Position numbers and translations under genes: made by a program
Shown here: positions 53,698 to 63,700 of the stretch, in pieces
Layout: each line of letters begins with the position of its first letter
Numbering within the stretch: position 1 is the stretch's first letter
Assembly: GCA_964057225.1 (NCBI GenBank)
Contig: OZ059897.1
Coordinates: forward strand, 620,001-684,000
Direction of reading: 5' to 3'
Length of the DNA stretch: 64,000 nucleotides
DNA from: Auanema rhodensis
Lineage: Eukaryota; Nematoda; Chromadorea; Rhabditida; Rhabditidae
The notes under the pieces: generated by a model
Told to the model about the DNA's origin: nothing
The model's input: only the letters and a program-made list of their open reading frames with translations
Databases searched by the model: none

Positions 53698-55101
53698 ACG
53701 CAGCTTAAAAATCCGCATCGAATGCACTATACTACATTGAGAAACGCTTAATACAAAAATAAGTTATGATCGTTTGTAAAATGATGCATTAGTGTATGTT
53801 GAGTTTCCATGTACACTCAAAATTGCTTCCAAAAACATTTTGACAAAAATTTTTTCGAAAAATTTCAAAATAATTTAGCAAAAAGTAGATGTTTTTAGAT
53901 TCTTTTTTTCAAGGCAAAAACGATGGACAATGTAATTCAACGAAAAAATTAATTCTTCAGGGTGAAAATCGAGGATATAAGTGTGAACTTATATCAGTTG
54001 ATATCTCGGTGCATTTTTAAGCTAGCGGAAATCTGATAACACAGATCGACGCAGCTTAAAAGTCCGCATCGAATGCACTATACTACATTGAGAAACGCTT
54101 AATACCAAAATTAGTTATGATCGTTTGAAAAATGATGCATTAGTGTATGTTGAGTTTCCATGTACACTCAAAATTGCTTCCAAAAACATTTTGACAAAAA
54201 TTTTTTCGAAAAATTTCAAAATAATTTAGCGAAAAGTAGATGTTTTTAGCTTCCTTTTTTCGAGGCAAAAACGATGGACAATGTAATTCAACGAAAAAAT
54301 TAATTCTTCAGGGTGAAAATCGAGGATATAAGTGTGAACTTATATCAGTTGATATCTCGGTGCATTTTTAAGCTAGCGGAAATCTGATAACACAGATCGA
54401 CGCAGCTTAAAAATCCGCATCGAATGCACTATACTACATTGAGAAACGCTAAATACAAAAATTAGTTATGATCGTTTGAAAAATGATGCATTAGTGTATG
54501 TTGAGTTTCCATGTACACTCAAAATTGCTTCCAAAAACATTTTGACAAAAATTTTTTCGAAAAATTTCAAAATAATTTAGCGAAAAGTAGATGTTTTTAG
54601 ATTCCTTTTTTCGAGGCAAAAACGATGGACAATGTTATTCAACGAAAAAATTAATTCTTCAGGGTGAAAATCGAGGATATAAGTGTGAACTTATATCAGT
54701 TGATATCTCGGTGCATTTTTCAGCTAGCGCAAATCTGATAGTACAGATCGACGCAGCTTAAAAATCCGCATCGAATGCACTATACTACATTGAGAAACGC
54801 TAAATACAAAAATAAGTTATGATCGTTTGAAAAATGATGCATTAGTGTATGTTGAGTTTCCATGTACACTCAAAATTGCTTCCAAAAACATTTTGACAAA
54901 AATTTTTTCGAAAAATTTCAAAATAATTTAGCGAAAAGTAGATGTTTTTAGCTTCCTTTTTTCGAGGCAAAAACGATGGACAATGTTATTCAACGAAAAA
55001 ATTAATTCTTCAGGGTGAAAATCGAGGATATAAGTGTGAACTTATATCAGTTGATATCTCGGTGCATTTTTCAGCTAGCGCAAATCTGATAACACAGATC
55101 G
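53698..55101. repeat. Right transition zone of the gamma block
   Basis: Four monomers lose gamma markers one after another. 53698 is the last with gtttgtaaaatg and 54049 the last with agtcc. 54400 has cgctaaatac with beta-like gattcc and a hybrid end, tttttcagc followed by gatagtac (about 54716-54750). 54751 is the last with agcttcc. From 55102 all copies are beta type. Confidence 0.72.
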
Positions 55102-56856
55102 ACGCAGCTTAAAAATCCGCATCGAATGCACTATACTACATTGAGAAACGCTTAATACAAAAATTAGTTATGATCGTTTGAAAAATGATGCATTAGTGTA
55201 TGTTGAGTTTCCATGTACACTCAAAATTGCTTCCAAAAACATTTTGACAAAAATTTTTTCGAAAAATTTCAAAATAATTTAGCGAAAAGTAGATGTTTTT
55301 AGATTCCTTTTTTCGAGGCAAAAACGATGGACAATGTTATTCAACGAAAAAATTAATTCTTCAGGGTGAAAATCGAGGATATAAGTGTGAACTTATATCA
55401 GTTGATATCTCGGTGCATTTTTCAGCTAGCGCAAATCTGATAACACAGATCGACGCAGCTTCAAAATCCGCATCGAATGCACTATACTACATTGAGAAAC
55501 GCTTAATACCAAAATTAGTTATGATCGTTTGAAAAATGATGCATTAGTGTATGTTGAGTTTCCATGTACACTCAAAATTGCTTCCAAAAACATTTTGACA
55601 AAAATTTTTTCGAAAAATTTCAAAATAATTTAGCGAAAAGTAGATGTTTTTAGATTCCTTTTTTTAAGGCAAAAACGATGGACAATGTAATTCAACGAAA
55701 AAATTAATTCTTCAGGGTGAAAATCGAGGATATAAGTGTGAACTTATATCAGTTGATATCTCGGTGCATTTTTCAGCTAGCGCAAATCTGATAACACAGA
55801 TCGACGCAGCTTAAAAATCCGCATCGAATGCACTATACTACATTGAGAAACGCTTAATACCAAAGTTAGTTATGATCGTTTGAAAAATGATGCATTAGTG
55901 TATGTTGAGTTTCCATATACACTCAAAATTGCTTCCAAAAACATTTTGACAAAAATTTTTTCGAAAAATTTCAAAATAATTTAGCGAACAGTAGATGTTT
56001 TTAGATTCCTTTTTTCGAGGCAAAAACGATGGACAACGTTATTCAACGAAAAAATTAATTCTTCAGGGTGAAAATCGAGGATATAAGTGTGAACTTATAT
56101 CAGTTGATATCTCGGTGCATTTTTCAGCTAGCGCAAATCTGATAACACAGATCGACGCAGCTTAAAAATCCGCATCGAATGCACTATACTACATTGAGAA
56201 ACGCTTAATACCAAAATTAGTTATGATCGTTTGAAAAATGATGCATTAGTGTATGTTGAGTTTCCATGTACACTCAAAATTGCTTCCAAAAACATTTTGA
56301 CAAAAATTTTTTCGAAAAATTTCAAAATAATTTAGCGAAAAGTAGATGTTTTTAGATTCCTTTTTTCAAGGCAAAAACGATGGACAATGTAATTCAACGA
56401 AAAAATTAATTCTTCAGGGTGAAAATCGAGGATATAAGTGTGAACTTATATCAGTTCATATCTCGGTGCATTTTCAAGCTAGCGTAAATCTGATAGTACA
56501 GATCGACGCAGCTTAAAAATCCGCATCGAATGCACTATACTACATTGAGAAACGCTTAATACAAAAATTAGTTATGATTGTTTGAAAAATGATGCAATAG
56601 TGTATGTTGAGTTTCCATGTACACTCAAAATTGCTTCCAAAAACATTTTGACAAAAATGTTTTCGAAAAATTTCAAAATAATTTAGCGAAAAGTAGATGT
56701 TTTTAGATTCCTTTTTTCGAGGCAAAAACGATGGACAATGTTATTCAACGAAAAAATTAATTCTTCAGGGTGAAAATCGAGGATATAAGTGTGAACTTAT
56801 ATCAGTTGATATCTCGGTGCATTTTTCAGCTAGCGCAAATCTGATAACACAGATCG

Positions 56857-58260
56857 ACGCAGCTTAAAAATCCGCATCGAATGCACTATACTACATTGAG
56901 AAACGCTTAATACCAAAATTAGTTATGATCGTTTGAAAAATGATGCATTAGTGTATGTTGAGTTTCCATGTACACTCAAAATTGCTTCCAAAAACATTTT
57001 GACAAAAATTTTTTCGAAAAATTTCAAAATAATTTAGCGAAAAATAGATGTTTTTAGATTCCTTTTTTCAAGGCAAAAACGATGGACAATGTAATTCAAC
57101 GAAAAAATTAATTCTTCAGGGTGAAAATCGAGGATATAAGTGTGAACTTATATCAGTTCATATCTCGGTGCATTTTCAAGCTAGCGCAAATCTGATAGTA
57201 CAGATCGACGCAGCTTAAAAATCCGCATCGAATGCACTATACTACATTGAGAAACGCTTAATACAAAAATTAGTTATGATCGTTTGAAAAATGATGCATT
57301 AGTGTATGTTGAGTTTCCATGTACACTCAAAATTGCTTCCAAAAACATTTTGACAAAAATTTTTTCGAAAAATTTCAAAATAATTTAGCGAAAAGTAGAT
57401 GTTTTTAGATTCCTTTTTTCGAGGCAAAAACGATGGACAATGTTATTCAACGAAAAAATTAATTCTTCAGGGTGAAAATCGAGGATATAAGTGTGAACTT
57501 ATATCAGTTGATATCTCGGTGCATTTTTCAGCTAGCGCAAATCTGATAACACAGATCGACGCAGCTTAAAAATCCGCATCGAATGCACTATACTACATTG
57601 AGAAACGCTTAATACCAAAATTAGTTATGATCGTTTGAAAAATGATGCATTAGTGTATGTTGAGTTTCCATGTACACTCAAAATTGCTTCCAAAAACATT
57701 TTGACAAAAATTTTTTCGAAAAATTTCAAAATAATTTAGCGAAAAATAGATGTTTTTAGATTCCTTTTTTCAAGGCAAAAACGATGGACAATGTAATTCA
57801 ACGAAAAAATTAATTCTTCAGGGTGAAAATCGAGGATATAAGTGTGAACTTATATCAGTTCATATCTCGGTGCATTTTCAAGCTAGCGCAAATCTGATAG
57901 TACAGATCGACGCAGCTTAAAAATCCGCATCGAATGCACTATACTACATTGAGAAACGCTTAATACAAAAATTAGTTATGATCGTTTGAAAAATGATGCA
58001 TTAGTGTATGTTGAGTTTCCATGTACACTCAAAATTGCTTCCAAAAACATTTTGACAAAAATTTTTTCGAAAAATTTCAAAATAATTTAGCGAAAAGTAG
58101 ATGTTTTTAGATTCCTTTTTTCGAGGCAAAAACGATGGACAATGTTATTCAACGAAAAAATTAATTCTTCAGGGTGAAAATCGAGGATATAAGTGTGAAC
58201 TTATATCAGTTGATATCTCGGTGCATTTTTCAGCTAGCGCAAATCTGATAACACAGATCG
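56857..58260. repeat. 702-bp dimer repeat
   Basis: Monomers 56857 and 57559 share gaaaaatag, caagg, tgtaattc, m303 C and the gatagtac end. Each is followed by a consensus-like monomer with cgagg and m303 G (57208 and 57910). The second pair also forms the start of the 5-mer HOR, so the two periodicities overlap. Confidence 0.75.
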
Positions 58261-60459
58261 ACGCAGCTTCAAAATCCGCATCGAATGCACTATACTACAT
58301 TGAGAAACGCTCAATACCAAAATTAGTTATGATCGTTTGAAAAATGATGCATTAGTGTATGTTGAGTTTCCATGTACACTCAAAATTGCTTCCAAAAACA
58401 TTTTGACAAAAATTTTTTCGAAAAATTTCAAAATAATTTAGCGAAAAGTAGATGTTTTTAGATTCCTTTTTTCAAGGCAAAAACGATGGACAATGTAATT
58501 CAACGAAAAAATTAATTCTTCAGGGTGAAAATCGAGGATATAAGTGTGAACTTATATCAGTTGATATCTCGGTGCATTTTTCAGCTAGCACAAATCTGAT
58601 AACACAGATCGACGCAGCTTAAAAATCCGCATAGAATGCACTATACTACATTGAGAAACGCTTAATACCAAAATTAGTTATGATCGTTTGAAAAATGATG
58701 CATTAGTGTATGTTGAGTTTCCATGTACACTCAAAATTGCTTCCAAAAACATTTTGACAAAAATTTTTTCGAAAAATTTCAAAATAATTTAGCGAAAAGT
58801 AGATGTTTTTAGATTCCTTTTTTCGAGGCAAAAACGATGGACAATGTTATTCAACGAAAAAATTAATTCTTCAGGGTGAAAATCGAGGATATAAGTGTGA
58901 ACTTATATCAGTTGATATCTCGGTGCATTTTTCAGCTAGCGCAAATCTGATAACACAGATCGACGCAGCTTCAAAATCCGCATCGAATGCACTATACTAC
59001 ATTGAGAAACGCTTAATACCAAAATTAGTTATGATCGTTTGAAAAATGATGCATTAGTGTATGTTGAGTTTCCATATACACTCAAAATTGCTTCCAAAAA
59101 CATTTTGACAAAAATTTTTTCGAAAAATTTCAAAATAATTTAGCGAACAGTAGATGTTTTTAGATTCCTTTTTTCGAGGCAAAAACGATGGACAACGTTA
59201 TTCAACGAAAAAATTAATTCTTCAGGGTGAAAATCGAGGATATAAGTGTGAACTTATATCAGTTGATATCTCGGTGCATTTTTCAGCTAGCGCAAATCTG
59301 ATAACACAGATCGACGCAGCTTAAAAATCCGCATCGAATGCACTATACTACATTGAGAAACGCTTAATACCAAAATTAGTTATGATCGTTTGAAAAATGA
59401 TGCATTAGTGTATGTTGAGTTTCCATGTACACTCAAAATTGCTTCCAAAAACATTTTGACAAAAATTTTTTCGAAAAATTTCAAAATAATTTAGCGAAAA
59501 ATAGATGTTTTTAGATTCCTTTTTTCAAGGCAAAAACGATGGACAATGTAATTCAACGAAAAAATTAATTCTTCAGGGTGAAAATCGAGGATATAAGTGT
59601 GAACTTATATCAGTTCATATCTCGGTGCATTTTCAAGCTAGCGCAAATCTGATAGTACAGATCGACGCAGCTTAAAAATCCGCATCGAATGCACTATACT
59701 ACATTGAGAAACGCTTAATACAAAAATTAGTTATGATCGTTTGAAAAATGATGCATTAGTGTATGTTGAGTTTCCATGTACACTCAAAATTGCTTCCAAA
59801 AACATTTTGACAAAAATTTTTTCGAAAAATTTCAAAATAATTTAGCGAAAAGTAGATGTTTTTAGATTCCTTTTTTCGAGGCAAAAACGATGGACAATGT
59901 TATTCAACGAAAAAATTAATTCTTCAGGGTGAAAATCGAGGATATAAGTGTGAACTTATATCAGTTGATATCTCGGTGCATTTTTCAGCTAGCGCAAATC
60001 TGATAACACAGATCGACGCAGCTTCAAAATCCGCATCGAATGCACTATACTACATTGAGAAACGCTCAATACCAAAATTAGTTATGATCGTTTGAAAAAT
60101 GATGCATTAGTGTATGTTGAGTTTCCATGTACACTCAAAATTGCTTCCAAAAACATTTTGACAAAAATTTTTTCGAAAAATTTCAAAATAATTTAGCGAA
60201 AAGTAGATGTTTTTAGATTCCTTTTTTCAAGGCAAAAACGATGGACAATGTAATTCAACGAAAAAATTAATTCTTCAGGGTGAAAATCGAGGATATAAGT
60301 GTGAACTTATATCAGTTGATATCTCGGTGCATTTTTCAGCTAGCACAAATCTGATAACACAGATCGACGCAGCTTAAAAATCCGCATCGAATGCACTATA
60401 CTACATTGAGAAACGCTTAATACCAAAATTAGTTATGATCGTTTGAAAAATGATGCATT

Positions 60460-60489
60460 AGTGTATGTTGAGTTTCCATGTACACTCAA
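60460..60489. other. Two overlapping inverted repeats (m94-120 and m102-123)
   Basis: agtgta (m94-99) pairs with tacact (m115-120), and ttgagt (m102-107) pairs with actcaa (m118-123). The two share bases, so only one can form at a time. The stretch lies in the least variable part of the monomer. Five monomers in the right-hand block carry A at m114 (ccatatac), which lengthens the first stem by one Watson-Crick pair. No protein-binding site is recognised. Confidence 0.55.
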
Positions 60490-60515
60490 AATTGCTTCCA
60501 AAAACATTTTGACAA

Positions 60516-60534
60516 AAATTTTTTCGAAAAATTT
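60516..60534. other. A/T-tract dyad centred on ttcgaa (m150-168)
   Basis: aaa and six T lie left of a central cg, with five A and ttt to its right. This is a perfect 12-base palindrome tttttcgaaaaa that continues through one bulged T into aaa/ttt. Further A-tracts follow at m219-223 and m246-251. Such tracts can produce intrinsic DNA curvature and stiff nucleosome-disfavouring DNA (known property of A-tracts). Some monomers lose the g of the central cg (caaaaaa), and two 350-bp monomer types arise from slippage here. Confidence 0.6.
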
Positions 60535-60557
60535 CAAAATAATTTAGCGAAAAGTAG

Positions 60558-60797
60558 ATGTTTTTAGATTCCTTTTTTCGAGGCAAAAACGATGGACAAT
60601 GTTATTCAACGAAAAAATTAATTCTTCAGGGTGAAAATCGAGGATATAAGTGTGAACTTATATCAGTTGATATCTCGGTGCATTTTTCAGCTAGCGCAAA
60701 TCTGATAACACAGATCGACGCAGCTTCAAAATCCGCATCGAATGCACTATACTACATTGAGAAACGCTTAATACCAAAATTAGTTATGATCGTTTGA
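60558..60797 (+). other. Recurrent 79-codon open frame, judged non-coding (representative)
   Basis: The frame starts at the ATG at m192, crosses the monomer junction and ends at the TGA after gatcgtt in the next copy. It is open only where m10 is C (cttcaaa) or the next base differs (ctcaaaa). Most monomers have cttaaaa, which gives an in-frame TAA. I count 21 forms of it (79 or 76 codons) among 182 monomers, at 5.8-22.5 kb and 55.3-64 kb, and none in the gamma block. At 19843 the ATG is mutated to TTG. Three copies shift frame through a 1-bp deletion and end at 76 codons. No domain, signal peptide or membrane segment is evident, and there is no unique flanking promoter. This looks like a chance frame in AT-rich repeat DNA. 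Confidence 0.8.
60643..60664. other. Perfect 9-bp inverted repeat with a 4-base loop (m277-298)
   Basis: The arms gatataagt and acttatatc are exact reverse complements around the loop gtga (gtca in gamma monomers). The same element occurs in nearly every monomer. Alpha-type copies have G at m283 (tatagg), which in a top-strand RNA would leave a G-U pair instead of breaking the stem. Overlapping it are atatca/tgatat around gt (m294-307) and the five-base stem m287-291 with m300-304. The flanks add aaaat and cgag (m268-276) facing ctcg and atttt (m308-320). The region could form a cruciform or a structured satellite RNA. That is inference; only the symmetry is visible. Confidence 0.7.
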
Positions 60798-63700
60798 AAA
60801 ATGATGCATTAGTGTATGTTGAGTTTCCATATACACTCAAAATTGCTTCCAAAAACATTTTGACAAAAATTTTTTCGAAAAATTTCAAAATAATTTAGCG
60901 AACAGTAGATGTTTTTAGATTCCTTTTTTCGAGGCAAAAACGATGGACAACGTTATTCAACGAAAAAATTAATTCTTCAGGGTGAAAATCGAGGATATAA
61001 GTGTGAACTTATATCAGTTGATATCTCGGTGCATTTTTCAGCTAGCGCAAATCTGATAACACAGATCGACGCAGCTTAAAAATCCGCATCGAATGCACTA
61101 TACTACATTGAGAAACGCTTAATACCAAAATTAGTTATGATCGTTTGAAAAATGATGCATTAGTGTATGTTGAGTTTCCATGTACACTCAAAATTGCTTC
61201 CAAAAACATTTTGACAAAAATTTTTTCGAAAAATTTCAAAATAATTTAGCGAAAAGTAGATGTTTTTAGATTCCTTTTTTCAAGGCAAAAACGATGGACA
61301 ATGTAATTCAACGAAAAAATTAATTCTTCAGGGTGAAAATCGAGGATATAAGTGTGAACTTATATCAGTTCATATCTCGGTGCATTTTCAAGCTAGCGTA
61401 AATCTGATAGTACAGATCGACGCAGCTTAAAAATCCGCATCGAATGCACTATACTACATTGAGAAACGCTTAATACAAAAATTAGTTATGATTGTTTGAA
61501 AAATGATGCAATAGTGTATGTTGAGTTTCCATGTACACTCAAAATTGCTTCCAAAAACATTTTGACAAAAATGTTTTCGAAAAATTTCAAAATAATTTAG
61601 CGAAAAGTAGATGTTTTTAGATTTCTTTTTTCGAGGCAAAAACGATGGACAATGTTATTCAACGAAAAAATTAATTCTTCAGGGTGAAAATCGAGGATAT
61701 AAGTGTGAACTTATATCAGTTGATATCTCGGTGCATTTTTCAGCTAGCGCAAATCTGATAACACAGATCGACGCAGCTTAAAAATCCGCATCGAATGCAC
61801 TATACTACATTGAGAAACGCTTAATACCAAAATTAGTTATGATCGTTTGAAAAATGATGCATTAGTGTATGTTGAGTTTCCATGTACACTCAAAATTGCT
61901 TCCAAAAACATTTTGACAAAAATTTTTTCGAAAAATTTCAAAATAATTTAGCGAAAAATAGATGTTTTTAGATTCCTTTTTTCAAGGCAAAAACGATGGA
62001 CAATGTAATTCAACGAAAAAATTAATTCTTCAGGGTGAAAATCGAGGATATAAGTGTGAACTTATATCAGTTCATATCTCGGTGCATTTTCAAGCTAGCG
62101 CAAATCTGATAGTACAGATCGACGCAGCTTAAAAATCCGCATCGAATGCACTATACTACATTGAGAAACGCTTAATACAAAAATTAGTTATGATCGTTTG
62201 AAAAATGATGCATTAGTGTATGTTGAGTTTCCATGTACACTCAAAATTGCTTCCAAAAACATTTTGACAAAAATTTTTTCGAAAAATTTCAAAATAATTT
62301 AGCGAAAAGTAGATGTTTTTAGATTCCTTTTTTCGAGGCAAAAACGATGGACAATGTTATTCAACGAAAAAATTAATTCTTCAGGGTGAAAATCGAGGAT
62401 ATAAGTGTGAACTTATATCAGTTGATATCTCGGTGCATTTTTCAGCTAGCGCAAATCTGATAACACAGATCGACGCAGCTTCAAAATCCGCATCGAATGC
62501 ACTATACTACATTGAGAAACGCTTAATACCAAAATTAGTTATGATCGTTTGAAAAATGATGCATTAGTGTATGTTGAGTTTCCATGTACACTCAAAATTG
62601 CTTCCAAAAACATTTTGACAAAAATTTTTTCGAAAAATTTCAAAATAATTTAGCGAAAAATAGATGTTTTTAGATTCCTTTTTTCAAGGCAAAAACGATG
62701 GACAATGTAATTCAACGAAAAAATTAATTCTTCAGGGTGAAAATCGAGGATATAAGTGTGAACTTATATCAGTTCATATCTCGGTGCATTTTCAAGCTAG
62801 CGCAAATCTGATAGTACAGATCGACGCAGCTCAAAAATCCGCATCGAATGCACTATACTACATTGAGAAACGCTCAATACCAAAATTAGTTATGATCGTT
62901 TGAAAAATGATGCATTAGTGTATGTTGAGTTTCCATATACACTCAAAATTGCTTCCAAAAACATTTTGACAAAAATTTTTTCGAAAAATTTCAAAATAAT
63001 TTAGCGAACAGTAGATGTTTTTAGATTCCTTTTTTCGAGGCAAAAACGATGGACAACGTTATTCAACGAAAAAATTAATTCTTCAGGGTGAAAATCGAGG
63101 ATATAAGTGTGAACTTATATCAGTTGATATCTCGGTGCATTTTTCAGCTAGCGCAAATCTGATAACACAGATCGACGCAGCTTAAAAATCCGCATCGAAT
63201 GCACTATACTACATTGAGAAACGCTTAATACCAAAGTTAGTTATGATCGTTTGAAAAATGATGCATTAGTGTATGTTGAGTTTCCATATACACTCAAAAT
63301 TGCTTCCAAAAACATTTTGACAAAAATTTTTTCGAAAAATTTCAAAATAATTTAGCGAACAGTAGATGTTTTTAGATTCCTTTTTTCGAGGCAAAAACGA
63401 TGGACAACGTTATTCAACGAAAAAATTAATTCTTCAGGGTGAAAATCGAGGATATAAGTGTGAACTTATATCAGTTGATATCTCGGTGCATTTTTCAGCT
63501 AGCGCAAATCTGATAACACAGATCGACGCAGCTTAAAAATCCGCATCGAATGCACTATACTACATTGAGAAACGCTTAATACCAAAATTAGTTATGATCG
63601 TTTGAAAAATGATGCATTAGTGTATGTTGAGTTTCCATGTACACTCAAAATTGCTTCCAAAAACATTTTGACAAAAATTTTTTCGAAAAATTTCAAAATA

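Larger units (their letters stand above)
22810..55101. repeat. Gamma block (92 monomers)
   Basis: The block is defined by variants rare or absent outside it: agcttcc (m202 C), gtgtcaac (m288 C), gtttgtaaaatg (m80 T, usually with m64 A, m183 A and gattcttttttt), cttaaaagtccg (m14 G) and attgaaaaac (m44 A). Every monomer is 351 bases. None carries the 79-codon frame, because m10 is A throughout. It subdivides into three HOR arrays described separately. Confidence 0.88.
60367..60717 (+). repeat. Reference monomer (consensus-like copy, 351 bp)
   Basis: This copy carries the commonest base at almost every variable site, so it serves as the coordinate frame m1-m351. In order it holds: the acgcagctt box (m1-9); a mixed-sequence part with the atgcactata motif (m25-34); gatcgtttg (m71-79); a nearly invariant stretch m85-m182 containing two overlapping inverted repeats; a homopolymer A/T dyad (m150-168); the variable centre m183-m237; caacgaaaaaattaatt (m241-257); a compound hairpin region (m268-320); the NheI palindrome gctagc (m324-329); and the variable end m330-351. 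The start of the frame is arbitrary because the array has no natural monomer edge. Confidence 0.9.
57910..61419. repeat. 1755-bp 5-mer HOR, two copies
   Basis: Copies start at 57910 and 59665. The rare tagcacaaat end lies at 58586 and 60341, exactly 1755 apart, and ccatatac at 59074 and 60829, also 1755 apart. The frame-bearing monomers keep the same spacing. The fifth monomer differs: copy one has gaaaaatag and gcgcaaat, copy two has gaaaagtag and gcgtaaat. A private tccgcatagaatg occurs near 58631. Confidence 0.84.

Noticed and set aside
60391-60472. Internal duplication in the monomer (m25-44 versus m87-106, both starting atgca and ending ttgag)
   Set aside because: Only about 14 of 20 bases agree and the similarity does not extend into the flanks, so it is not convincing evidence of an ancestral half-monomer.
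60577-60600. CENP-B box candidate around ttcgaggcaaaaacgatgg
   Set aside because: The known box requires ttcg, four bases, a, two bases, then cggg. Here the ttcg and a fit but the cggg is lacking, and the ttcg itself is ttca in many monomers.
60639-60677. Covariation between m274 and m310 in the outer cgag/ctcg stem
   Set aside because: These sites face each other, but the variants seen (m274 A with m310 C, m274 G with m310 A) each break the pair and do not restore it.
60635-60690. Bacterial-type terminator or TATA promoter at the gatataag hairpin
   Set aside because: The hairpin is AT-rich with a following short T run, but it occurs in every satellite monomer and no transcription unit lies next to it. 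Calling it a terminator or promoter would not be supported.
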